The notes below the pieces were generated by a model, which saw only the letters and a list, made by a program, of their open reading frames with translations, ran no database searches and was not told the origin of the DNA. 28,205 nucleotides of DNA from JABDJL01 sp047614505 (GTDB lineage: Bacteria; Pseudomonadota; Gammaproteobacteria; Xanthomonadales; SZUA-36): positions 1-28,205 of the forward strand of contig JBLHGQ010000025.1 in assembly GCA_047614505.1 (NCBI GenBank), in the 5' to 3' direction. A program made the translations under genes and the position numbers. Within the stretch, counting starts at the first letter, position 1. Each line of letters opens with the position of its first letter. Positions 1 to 7,620 of this stretch are shown here, one piece after another.

Positions 1-382
1 GAGCAAACCAGAATCCACGGCCAATGGAATACGGGTCAGAAGAATTATCGTCAACATCGCGATGGTGAATTCTGTGCCGGGCGCACCAGACCAGAATACT
101 GTTCTGCATTGACATACCACCAATGATTGCCAAAAACACTCTTAACACGGGGTGCGCTTTATAGGTCTGATGCGACCATAAGCGGTGATAACCGCTGCCA
201 ATGCCAACGCCGTTGAGTACCAGAAGAATCCCAAAAAACAACCAGGCCCAGCCGCTAAAACCTTCAGTGAATCCGTACCATGGAACCACCGTCACCGTCA
301 GCAGGAAGGTCAGCCCAAGGACGATTGTCACTGTCCAGTTTCTGGGAGCATTTTCTGGCAAGTCGGAAATATTTTCAGTCAT
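1..382 (-). CDS. Fatty acid desaturase (acyl-CoA/acyl-lipid delta-9 type), N-terminal part
   Basis: The reverse strand from an ATG at 382 reads through the left window edge, giving about 127 residues of a membrane desaturase. Two hydrophobic segments (about residues 17-35 and 45-62) precede the first histidine box HRLWSH. A second box, HRIHHR, follows near residue 105. HxxxxH and HxxHH boxes with this spacing bind the di-iron centre in delta-9 desaturases, which put a double bond into saturated acyl chains and so tune membrane fluidity. The third histidine box would lie outside the window, so activity cannot be judged. The gene is followed upstream by the M20 gene on the same strand with a 59-base gap. 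The family assignment is secure; the substrate (acyl-CoA or lipid-bound chain) is not determined. Confidence 0.9.
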   Translation of the reverse strand, partial: MTENISDLPENAPRNWTVTIVLGLTFLLTVTVVPWYGFTEGFSGWAWLFFGILLVLNGVGIGSGYHRLWSHQTYKAHPVLRVFLAIIGGMSMQNSILVWCARHRIHHRDVDDNSSDPYSIGRGFWFA

Positions 383-441
383 GTTATTTTCACTTGGAGA
401 AGTTCAAATTGATTCTAGCTTATGCAGTATAAGCAATCCTG

Positions 442-1767
442 TTATTCCTGTAACAATTCTCGTAATGCAAGCACAGATACTTCAACGCCGAACCTTACCG
501 AACCCTCAGGCTCAATCTTGAACAAGGGGGAATGGTGAGGCGCTATTTTGATCTGCCCCGCGTTGTTAGCATGGACATCTGTCGGGGATGAACCGCCCAC
601 AGAAAAATAGGTGCTTGGAATATAAGGGTCAACTGTAAAAAAGGCAAAGTCCTCACCAAACATTCCCTGCCGCCTTTCATCTGCAAATACATGATCGCCA
701 AAGGTGTTGGCCCATAGTGTTCGTAAGCGCCGGGTGAGCATCACATCATTCATGTTCGGTGGAGATGTGCTAACAATTTTAACTTCCGGCAATAGATCTT
801 CAGACAGGCCCGCCGCTCTGCCCATGTTTTTGGCAACCCGTTCTATCCCCTCGAGCAAAATCCTGCGGGTCTCAAAATTGTCATTTCTGACCGTCAGTTG
901 CAAATGAGCTTTGTCGGGAATGATGTTATGCGTTGTTCCTGCGTGAAAAGATCCGACCGTAATTACACCTGCCTCTCGCGGCGGAAGATCGCGGCTAACA
1001 ACAGTTTGCAGGGCCATCACAATTTGCGAGCCCAGCACAATTGGATCGATTCCTTCATGGGCGCTGGCGCCATGTGCACCAATTCCGTGAATAATTAATT
1101 CGACGGAGTCCGAACCTGAGCTCGGAGAACCCAGCACTGCCCCTAGCTTTCCTATCGAATCCCCAGCACTGACATGGAAGGCCAGAGCGTAGTCCGGTTG
1201 ACCGAAGCGTTCCCAAATTCGGTCTGCCTTCATGCTTTTTGCACCTCCAGCACGCTCCTCGGCAGCCTGGCCGATTAGCATCAATGTGCCACTCCAGCCT
1301 GATTTTGATGCCGACATGATCCGAGCCGTTCCGACCAGACTGGTCATATGAACATCATGTCCACAGGCATGCATAACGGGGACCTTATTGCCTCGTTGGT
1401 CCTCCTGAAAGACTACAGATGCATATGGAAGTCCGTTTTTTTCCGCTAAAGGCAGGCCATCCATATCGGCCCTCATCATGACCAGAGGTCCGGTTCCGTT
1501 CTCCATTATGGCCACCAGGCCGGTGCCACCGACGCCTTCTGTTACTTCAAAACCCGCAGCACGCAACTCTTCTGCCAGGCGCTCTGCGGTCTTGATTTCC
1601 AGGTACGACAATTCCGGGTTGCGGTGAAAATGTTCAAATAGTGCGCCCAGCCGTTGGTCATATTCGAGCTTTATCTCTTGCGCAAGCTCATCGGCGTTCG
1701 ATGTTGAAGCGCCAAGCAAACAGACTAGCGCCAGTATGGAGATTGGAATTGATTTTGAATGGATCAC
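442..1767 (-). CDS. Exported M20-family metallo-amidohydrolase
   Basis: The product is a 441-residue M20D-type amidohydrolase/carboxypeptidase. Visible family motifs are HACGHDVH near residues 133-140 (metal ligands), QAAEER near 167-172 with the catalytic glutamate pair, and AFHVSAG near 196-202. A GTG at 1767 is chosen as start because it directly precedes a typical signal peptide (basic start, hydrophobic core, small residues before ADELAQ). It also overlaps the yadH stop as GTGA, which implies translational coupling. A longer frame begins at 1812 but would add 15 codons lying inside yadH. The enzyme is likely periplasmic and would hydrolyse N-acyl or amino-acid amide bonds; its substrate is unknown. 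It ends the yadG-yadH operon. Confidence 0.88.
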   Translation of the reverse strand: MIHSKSIPISILALVCLLGASTSNADELAQEIKLEYDQRLGALFEHFHRNPELSYLEIKTAERLAEELRAAGFEVTEGVGGTGLVAIMENGTGPLVMMRADMDGLPLAEKNGLPYASVVFQEDQRGNKVPVMHACGHDVHMTSLVGTARIMSASKSGWSGTLMLIGQAAEERAGGAKSMKADRIWERFGQPDYALAFHVSAGDSIGKLGAVLGSPSSGSDSVELIIHGIGAHGASAHEGIDPIVLGSQIVMALQTVVSRDLPPREAGVITVGSFHAGTTHNIIPDKAHLQLTVRNDNFETRRILLEGIERVAKNMGRAAGLSEDLLPEVKIVSTSPPNMNDVMLTRRLRTLWANTFGDHVFADERRQGMFGEDFAFFTVDPYIPSTYFSVGGSSPTDVHANNAGQIKIAPHHSPLFKIEPEGSVRFGVEVSVLALRELLQE

Positions 1768-2537
1768 GATCGTAGTCCGGTTCCTCGATGCAATAACAAC
1801 AAACAAACACAAGACAGACCTATCAGGAAAAGCGCAATAATGACGTAGGCATAAGTGATATCCACATCTGAAACGCCCAAGATGCCATAACGGAAGCCAT
1901 TAACCATGTACAGAATCGGGTTAAAAGCCGAGACCTTTTGCCAGAACTCGGGTAACAAACTAATGGAGTAAAACACGCCGCCAAGATAAGTCAGAGGTGT
2001 AAGAATAAAGGTCGGTACAATCGCAATATCATCAAATTTCTTGGCAAAAATCGCATTGATCATACCTGCAAGTGCAAAGACGATTGAGGTGAGTATCAAT
2101 ATCGAGAATGTAATGATCGGGTGCTGAATTTCCAGCCGGGTAAAGAATAGTGAAACTATTGTTACCACCAATCCAACCATGATTCCCCGCATCATCGCAC
2201 CGCTGACATAGCCGCTCAGGATGACCCAGTTCGGCAGAGGTGAAATCAATAACTCCTCAATATGACGACCAAACTTGGCACCAAAAAACGAGGAAACGAC
2301 ATTGCCGTAGGAACTGGTGATCACGGACATCATGATCAAGCCAGGGACAATAAACTGCATGTAGTCAAAACCACCCATGTCCCCGATGCGTTTGCCAATC
2401 AGGTTTCCAAAAATAATAAAATACAGGGTCATAGTGATGGCTGGCGGCACCACGGTTTGCGCCCAAATCCTGATAATGCGCATCACTTCCTTGCGCACAA
2501 TGGTTTTGTATCCAACCCAGTTCACGCTTCGATTCAT
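1764..2537 (-). CDS. yadH: ABC-2 type transporter permease, YadH-like
   Basis: The 257-residue protein has the ABC-2 permease layout: a cytoplasmic N-terminus, about six hydrophobic segments (near residues 30-48, 60-80, 110-130, 140-163, 172-192 and 228-250) and the family-type stretch around LISPLPNWVILSG. Length and sequence fit Escherichia coli YadH (256 residues). Its ATG overlaps the stop of the ATPase gene in an ATGA, and its own stop overlaps the GTG of the amidohydrolase gene, so the three genes form a coupled operon. The complex would be an inner-membrane exporter of two permeases and two ATPases. The natural cargo of YadGH is not established. Confidence 0.9.
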   Translation of the reverse strand: MNRSVNWVGYKTIVRKEVMRIIRIWAQTVVPPAITMTLYFIIFGNLIGKRIGDMGGFDYMQFIVPGLIMMSVITSSYGNVVSSFFGAKFGRHIEELLISPLPNWVILSGYVSGAMMRGIMVGLVVTIVSLFFTRLEIQHPIITFSILILTSIVFALAGMINAIFAKKFDDIAIVPTFILTPLTYLGGVFYSISLLPEFWQKVSAFNPILYMVNGFRYGILGVSDVDITYAYVIIALFLIGLSCVCLLLLHRGTGLRS

Positions 2538-3454
2538 GCGCTGCTACCTTTTTCGACCACACGCATAAACAACTCTTCAAGGCGGTTGGTTTTGTTGCGC
2601 ATGCTCACAACCTGCATTCCATGCTGATCCAGAACCGAAAACAGGCTGTTAAGTGATCTTTCCTTGGGCAGGGAGGCCTCCATCGTGCATTCATCACGAA
2701 TTGAAAACTCCATCCCTTCAGCCTCTGGCAGTGAAGTAATTCGCTCGCGCAAATCAAGAATGAAGGTTTCCCCATCGAGCTTGCTCAGAAGACTCTTCAT
2801 GCTGGTATTTTCAATAATCCTGCCGTCATCAATAATCGCTATATTTCGGCATAATTCTTCCGCTTCCTCAAGATAATGAGTGGTCAATATGACGGTTGTG
2901 CCCTGCTCATTGATCTCCCTGATTAAACCCCACATGGAACGGCGGATTTCAATGTCTACACCGGCTGTAGGCTCATCAAGAATGAGTAATCGCGGTTCGT
3001 TAACCATTGCACGGGCGATCATTAATCGACGCTTCATTCCGCCTGACAAAGACCTCGACCAGGTATCATGCTTATCCCAGAGGTGCAGCTGTGTAAGGTA
3101 TTTCTCAGCTCTTTCCAGGGCAACTTTTCTCGGAATTCCGTAATAACCCGCTTGGTTGACCACTATTTCAAGCGGTTTTTCAAATTGATTAAAGTTCAGT
3201 TCCTGTGGAACAAGCCCAATGTAAGACATCGCAAGTGAACGGTTTTTCTGCACACTTGTGCCGAACACCTTTGTTTCACCGGATGTTGCATTGACCAGCG
3301 AGCTGACAATACCGATAAGAGTAGATTTACCTGCACCATTTGGCCCGAGCATGGCAAAAAAATCACCTTCCTCAACGTCCAGCGAAATTCCTTTCAGAGC
3401 CTGCGTGCCATTGGCATAGGTCTTGGTGAGATTTTGAACTTCCAGTGCAAGCAT
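2534..3454 (-). CDS. yadG: ABC transporter ATP-binding protein, YadG-like
   Basis: This 306-residue ABC ATPase has Walker A GPNGAGKS at residues 37-44, the signature LSGGM at 136-140, Walker B LLILDEP at 156-162 and the switch histidine in TTHYLEEAEE. The length matches E. coli YadG (308). The C-terminal 80 residues are the extra domain usual in this ABC-2 subgroup. The start is the ATG at 3454, preceded by AAGG about six bases away. It is first in the operon with yadH and the M20 gene and diverges from the hydrolase operon starting at 3607, so the 152-base gap should hold promoters for both directions; I could not place them confidently. Confidence 0.92.
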   Translation of the reverse strand: MLALEVQNLTKTYANGTQALKGISLDVEEGDFFAMLGPNGAGKSTLIGIVSSLVNATSGETKVFGTSVQKNRSLAMSYIGLVPQELNFNQFEKPLEIVVNQAGYYGIPRKVALERAEKYLTQLHLWDKHDTWSRSLSGGMKRRLMIARAMVNEPRLLILDEPTAGVDIEIRRSMWGLIREINEQGTTVILTTHYLEEAEELCRNIAIIDDGRIIENTSMKSLLSKLDGETFILDLRERITSLPEAEGMEFSIRDECTMEASLPKERSLNSLFSVLDQHGMQVVSMRNKTNRLEELFMRVVEKGSSA

Positions 3455-3606
3455 AGATTGCCTTGGTGAAATGGAAAACGAAGCAGCTATTATAGTAACA
3501 GTCTGACGCCACCGTCCTGAAATGGTGAAAGAATTGTGACTAAATGCCTATGGACTCAGGGAGCAAGCTTCCCTAAAGTGTGTCGAGCTCAGACGAAAGA
3601 CCAAAT

Positions 3607-5073
3607 ATGATCAGAAAATTTATTGTCGCCATGTTTGCGACTTCAATGCTATTGCCTGTCGCTGTCATGGCCCTGCCAGACAACAATAAGATCGAGTTTA
3701 GCAACTGCGTGCTGACATTGCCGGGCACAACTCACACTGCATCAGCTCAGTGCGGGTTTCTTGAAGTGCCCGAAAATCCAGATGAGCCGCAGAGCAACAA
3801 AATCAATTTGCACATTGCCTACGCCAAAGCGACTACGCCGACAGTGGAAGCAGATCCGGTGTTTATTTTTGCTGGTGGGCCAGGTCAGGCAGCTTCAGAA
3901 ACCTGGGTCATGCTTCGGGACATGTTGAACAAAATACGTAAAAACCGCGATATCGTGATGATTGATCAACGTGGAACCGGCCAATCAAACAAGCTTCAAT
4001 GCATCTCTGAGGGTGACGACGACTTAAATGCAGAAATCGATCTTGAACTACTGACCAGGCAAACCAGGCAATGTGCCGAAGACCTCAACGGTGATCCCCG
4101 TTTTTACACCACAAGCCATGGCATGCGTGACTACGATACGGTTCGCCGCGCGATGGGTTTTGAAAAAATTAACCTGTTGGGGATTTCCTACGGAACCAGG
4201 TCGGCGCAGGTGTATTTGCGAATGTTCCCGGACAGTGTTCGAAGCGTGACACTCGATAGTGTAGTGCCTATGCAACTGGCGCTTGGCCAGGAGCATGCTC
4301 CTATGCTGGACCGTGCAGTCAGTGCGGTATTACGGGACTGCCGTAACGACCGAACCTGCAGCGAATTGTTTCCAAGCGATAAACAGGACTTAAATGCCCT
4401 GCTTAGCGAACTCAGAGAACAACCGAAAACGATCAGCATCATCAGCCCTATCAGCGGCGAAGAAATGGAGATCTTGCTTAGCACCGATACCCTGGCTGTG
4501 GCCATCCGCTTCCTGAGTTATTCCAGCGAGTCACAGGCGGTGCTGCCCTTATTACTCCATGAAGCGATAACCACAGGCGATCTTTCTCGCCTGGCCAGTC
4601 AGGCGATATTGGTGGTCAGCGGCTTGAATGAAATGCTTGCGCGGGGCATGGAGCTTTCTGTTATGTGTTCCGAGGACTACCCGTTCATGAATTTTAATGC
4701 CGACCATAGCGATACCATTATTGGTGGCATTTTTCTTGATGTAATGAAGTCGCAATGCGCTGTCTGGCCCCGGGGTGAAGTTCCGGAGGGTTTTCATGAT
4801 CCGGTTGTGTCAGATGTGCCGGTGTTATTGGTATCCGGGGAGCGCGACCCGGTAACGCCACCGCACTATGCGGCACAGGTCGCAGAAACTTTCTCCAACA
4901 GCCTCAACCTGGTTGCCAAAGGACAGTCACATTCTGTACTAAGAAACATGTGTCTACGGGAAATCGCGACCGAGTTTATCATGGCTGGAAATATCACCGA
5001 TCTGGATACTTCTTGTGTTGAGAAAATTCAGTCCTTCCCGTTTTTCACCAGTTTGCTGGGCCCTGATCCATGA
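3607..5073 (+). CDS. Exported alpha/beta hydrolase, S33 tripeptidyl aminopeptidase type (TAP-like)
   Basis: The product has 488 residues from the ATG at 3607, which begins a clear signal peptide; a GTG in the same frame at 3580 would only add a polar leader. The alpha/beta-hydrolase features are complete: oxyanion-hole segment AGGPGQ at 89-94, nucleophile elbow GISYG at 192-196 (Ser194), acid in SGERDP (Asp414) and histidine in GQSHSV (His442). MCSED near 353-357 and the C-terminal block are typical of the TAP-like subfamily, which removes N-terminal peptides or prolyl residues. Its stop overlaps the ATG of the following ABC ATPase, so hydrolase and exporter are translationally coupled. Likely periplasmic; substrate unknown. 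Confidence 0.88.
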   Translation: MIRKFIVAMFATSMLLPVAVMALPDNNKIEFSNCVLTLPGTTHTASAQCGFLEVPENPDEPQSNKINLHIAYAKATTPTVEADPVFIFAGGPGQAASETWVMLRDMLNKIRKNRDIVMIDQRGTGQSNKLQCISEGDDDLNAEIDLELLTRQTRQCAEDLNGDPRFYTTSHGMRDYDTVRRAMGFEKINLLGISYGTRSAQVYLRMFPDSVRSVTLDSVVPMQLALGQEHAPMLDRAVSAVLRDCRNDRTCSELFPSDKQDLNALLSELREQPKTISIISPISGEEMEILLSTDTLAVAIRFLSYSSESQAVLPLLLHEAITTGDLSRLASQAILVVSGLNEMLARGMELSVMCSEDYPFMNFNADHSDTIIGGIFLDVMKSQCAVWPRGEVPEGFHDPVVSDVPVLLVSGERDPVTPPHYAAQVAETFSNSLNLVAKGQSHSVLRNMCLREIATEFIMAGNITDLDTSCVEKIQSFPFFTSLLGPDP

Positions 5074-5804
5074 TTAAAGTCGAGAATCTTCACAAATCTT
5101 TTGGCAAAGTCAAAGCAGTTAATGGCATTTCTTTTGAAGCCCATAACGGGGAGATTACCGGACTTCTCGGCCCCAATGGCGCCGGTAAAACCACGACTTT
5201 AAGGATGCTTTACTCACTGTTGCCCCCCGATGAGGGAGAGATCAGCATCGATGGTTTGAGCCCGAAAACAGATGCAATCGCGATCAAACGTACGCTGGGC
5301 GTGGTGCCGGATGGCCGTGGTTTGTACACACGATTGACTGCGCGGGAAAATATTCGCTATTTTGGCGAATTACATGGCATGAAGAGCCAGCTGATCCAGT
5401 CGCGAATTAATGAATTGGTTCACACCCTGGATATGAGTGAATTCATCGACCGGCGGACCGAAGGCTTTTCACAGGGCCAAAGGGTTAAAGTCGCTATCGC
5501 CAGAGCTATGATCCACGAGCCGCAGACGGTTCTCATGGATGAGCCCAGCAATGGTCTGGATGTAATGTCCACCAGAGCGTTACGCGAATACATCCTGCAG
5601 TTAAAAAAGGACGGTCATTCTGTAGTGCTTTCTACTCACATCATGCAAGAAGTCGCTGCTTTGTGCGACCGCATCGTCATTATCGCCAAGGGCGAAATTG
5701 CAGCAGATGGAACAGCGGAACAATTGCTTGAGCGTAGTGGGCAAAGCAGCCTGGAAGACGCTTTTGTCTCCTTGATAGGAAGCGAAGAGGGCTTACTCGC
5801 ATGA
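5070..5804 (+). CDS. natA: ABC transporter ATP-binding protein, NatA-like
   Basis: The 244-residue ATPase carries Walker A GPNGAGKT at 34-41, the Q-loop region replaced by VVPDGRGLY, the signature FSQGQ at 133-137, Walker B TVLMDEP at 153-159 and the switch histidine in STHIMQEV. It groups by appearance with NatA/CcmA-type drug and ion exporters. It overlaps the upstream hydrolase gene by four bases and natB by four bases, so the three are one coupled operon. NatAB was first described as an electrogenic Na+ exporter in Bacillus, but homologues in Proteobacteria are mostly uncharacterised, so the gene symbol marks similarity, not substrate. Confidence 0.88.
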   Translation: MIKVENLHKSFGKVKAVNGISFEAHNGEITGLLGPNGAGKTTTLRMLYSLLPPDEGEISIDGLSPKTDAIAIKRTLGVVPDGRGLYTRLTARENIRYFGELHGMKSQLIQSRINELVHTLDMSEFIDRRTEGFSQGQRVKVAIARAMIHEPQTVLMDEPSNGLDVMSTRALREYILQLKKDGHSVVLSTHIMQEVAALCDRIVIIAKGEIAADGTAEQLLERSGQSSLEDAFVSLIGSEEGLLA

Positions 5805-6979
5805 AAGGTCTTTTCACGGTATTCAAGAAGGAAGTCCGGGAAAACCTGCGCGACAGAAAAGCAGTTTTCAATTCAGTTTTACTGCCACCTTTGTTGTTTC
5901 CGGTCTTATTTATCGGACTGGCCTATTTTGCAACATCTAAGCAGATTGAACGTGCCGAGCTGGTGCTGGAGGTACCGGTGGTGGGTGCCGAGTACGCACC
6001 AAACCTGGTTGAATACCTGCAACAGCAAGGCATGGTGGTGCAGGAAGCTCCAGATGACCCTGAAGGCATGGTCAAAAGCCAACAAGCGCCTATCGTTATA
6101 CGTATTCCTGAGAAATTTGGCGAACAATGGGCGGCAGGCACTCCTGCTGTGATTGAAGTTATTGCCGATCCCTCACGTCGGGAATCTGAAACCCCATTGC
6201 GCAGAGTTAGAAACCTGCTGCAGATTTACGGTGCCCAGATCGGTTCGATGCGGCTTCAATTGCGTGGCATCTCCCCTAATTTATCCTCTCCTCTTCTGGT
6301 CAAGGATGTAGATTTGTCCACGCCAAAAAGCCGTGGCCTGCTGATGATGATATTTCTGCCATATATGCTGATGATCACTGCTTTTACCGGCGGAATTCAT
6401 CTGGCGATCGATTCAACTGCGGGAGAGAAAGAACGCAAATCCCTTGAGCCCTTGTTGATCAACCCGGTTCCACGCTGGCAAATCATGTCCGGCAAAATGC
6501 TGGCAACCATCGTTTTTGGGTTTGCTTCGCTAACCTTAACCCTACTCTCTTTCAGAATTGCATTGCCTTATATGCCGACAGGATCGCTGGGCATTGATTT
6601 GACCCTTGATTTCAAAACGGTGGCAGGCATTTTGTTGGTGGTCGGTCCTGTATCAGTACTCGCAGCTGCGCTGCTCACCATGCTCGCAACTTTCGCCAAA
6701 AGTTTCCGCGAAGCCCAGTCGTATATGGGCCTTGTCATCATGATTCCGATGATTCCGAGCATCATATTTATGGCTAACCCGGTCAAACCGGAAACCTGGA
6801 TGATGGGTATTCCGATGTTCTCGCAAAATCTGTTGATTGGAGAATTTGTTCGTGGAGAGGTGGTTCCGGGACTGTGGTTAGCGATGTCTCTTGGAGGTAC
6901 CCTTGCAATTGGATTGGTGCTGGCTACGTTCGCAGCAACCTTGTTCAACCGGCCAAGAGTGGTATTCTCTGGCTCCTGA
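5801..6979 (+). CDS. natB: ABC-2 type transporter permease, NatB-like
   Basis: The 392-residue permease begins with a short cytoplasmic stretch (FKKEVRENLRDRKA) and a first membrane segment near residues 26-44. A periplasmic domain of roughly 130 residues follows, then a membrane block from about residue 180 to 385 with five or more hydrophobic helices. The motif STAGEKERKSLEPLLINP near 203-220 is characteristic of the NatB/ABC-2 family. It partners the ATPase encoded directly upstream. The large extracytoplasmic domain sits on the same side of the membrane as the exported hydrolase of this operon, so the two may handle the same peptide-like substrate; that is inference. Confidence 0.88.
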   Translation: MKGLFTVFKKEVRENLRDRKAVFNSVLLPPLLFPVLFIGLAYFATSKQIERAELVLEVPVVGAEYAPNLVEYLQQQGMVVQEAPDDPEGMVKSQQAPIVIRIPEKFGEQWAAGTPAVIEVIADPSRRESETPLRRVRNLLQIYGAQIGSMRLQLRGISPNLSSPLLVKDVDLSTPKSRGLLMMIFLPYMLMITAFTGGIHLAIDSTAGEKERKSLEPLLINPVPRWQIMSGKMLATIVFGFASLTLTLLSFRIALPYMPTGSLGIDLTLDFKTVAGILLVVGPVSVLAAALLTMLATFAKSFREAQSYMGLVIMIPMIPSIIFMANPVKPETWMMGIPMFSQNLLIGEFVRGEVVPGLWLAMSLGGTLAIGLVLATFAATLFNRPRVVFSGS

Positions 6980-7001
6980 ATCGTTAATCCGGATGTAAGT
7001 C

Positions 7002-7541
7002 ATGAATTATTTACTCGCACTGATCGCAGCGGCTGTTCTTATTGCATTGATTTTTTCGATTGGTGCAATGGCTGGAGAACCGCCGGCACCTGGATCCGCG
7101 GCACCTGGTTTTAAGTTGCAGGATCAGAATGGTGAGTGGCATGACCTGAATGATTACAACGGCCAGTGGCTGGCGGTATATTTTTATCCCAAAGACGATA
7201 CGCCTGGTTGCACAACCGAAGCGTGCAACTTCAGAGACAATATTTTTGCTTTCGAATCAATAGGTGCGAAGGTCGTTGGTATCAGTGTTGACGATGTGGA
7301 TTCACACAAAGAATTCTCTGAAAAATATAAATTGCCTTTCACGATTCTTGCTGATCCGGGCGGTGAAGTATCAAACTCATATGGTGTTTTGCGTGATTAC
7401 AAGCTTATGAAGATTGCCAGCAGGCAATCGTTTATCGTCAATCCCGATGGTCAGATTAGCAAACATTATGCAAAGGTTGACCCAGACACTCATACCGATG
7501 AAGTGCTCGCAGATTTACAGGCTTTGATGGGCTCAGAATAG
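7002..7541 (+). CDS. Membrane-anchored peroxiredoxin, PrxQ/BCP type
   Basis: The 179-residue protein has an uncleaved-looking hydrophobic N-terminus (residues 3-23) followed by a full thioredoxin-fold peroxiredoxin. The peroxidatic cysteine is Cys70 in DDTPGCTTEAC, with the resolving Cys75 five residues later, the atypical two-cysteine arrangement of PrxQ/BCP enzymes. It would reduce hydrogen peroxide and organic hydroperoxides. Cytoplasmic Bcp lacks a leader, so this copy is probably anchored with its domain outside the cytoplasm, and its reducing partner there is unknown. It lies 22 bases after natB on the same strand and may share that transcript. A 9-bp tandem repeat (7539-7556) begins at its stop codon. 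Confidence 0.9.
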   Translation: MNYLLALIAAAVLIALIFSIGAMAGEPPAPGSAAPGFKLQDQNGEWHDLNDYNGQWLAVYFYPKDDTPGCTTEACNFRDNIFAFESIGAKVVGISVDDVDSHKEFSEKYKLPFTILADPGGEVSNSYGVLRDYKLMKIASRQSFIVNPDGQISKHYAKVDPDTHTDEVLADLQALMGSE

Positions 7542-7554
7542 TAATGGTAGTAAT

Positions 7555-7620
7555 GGGGTCAGAGTCAAGGGACAGAGTAAAAACCGTCCCTGTACTACTC
7601 TGTCCCTTGACTCTGACCCC
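7555..7620. repeat. Long inverted repeat, REP-like palindrome and possible bidirectional terminator
   Basis: Arms 7555-7579 and 7596-7620 are perfect 25-base reverse complements around a 16-base loop. The arm begins GGGGTCAGAGTC. From memory, the ending GACTCTGACCCC is a recurrent dispersed palindrome in gammaproteobacterial and environmental genomes, associated with RAYT (REP-associated tyrosine) transposases; I could not check this. It lies between convergent genes, where such hairpins often stop or stabilise transcripts. The right arm is also coding: it supplies the final residues and stop of the amidohydrolase gene on the minus strand. Only one copy was seen here. Confidence 0.85.
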
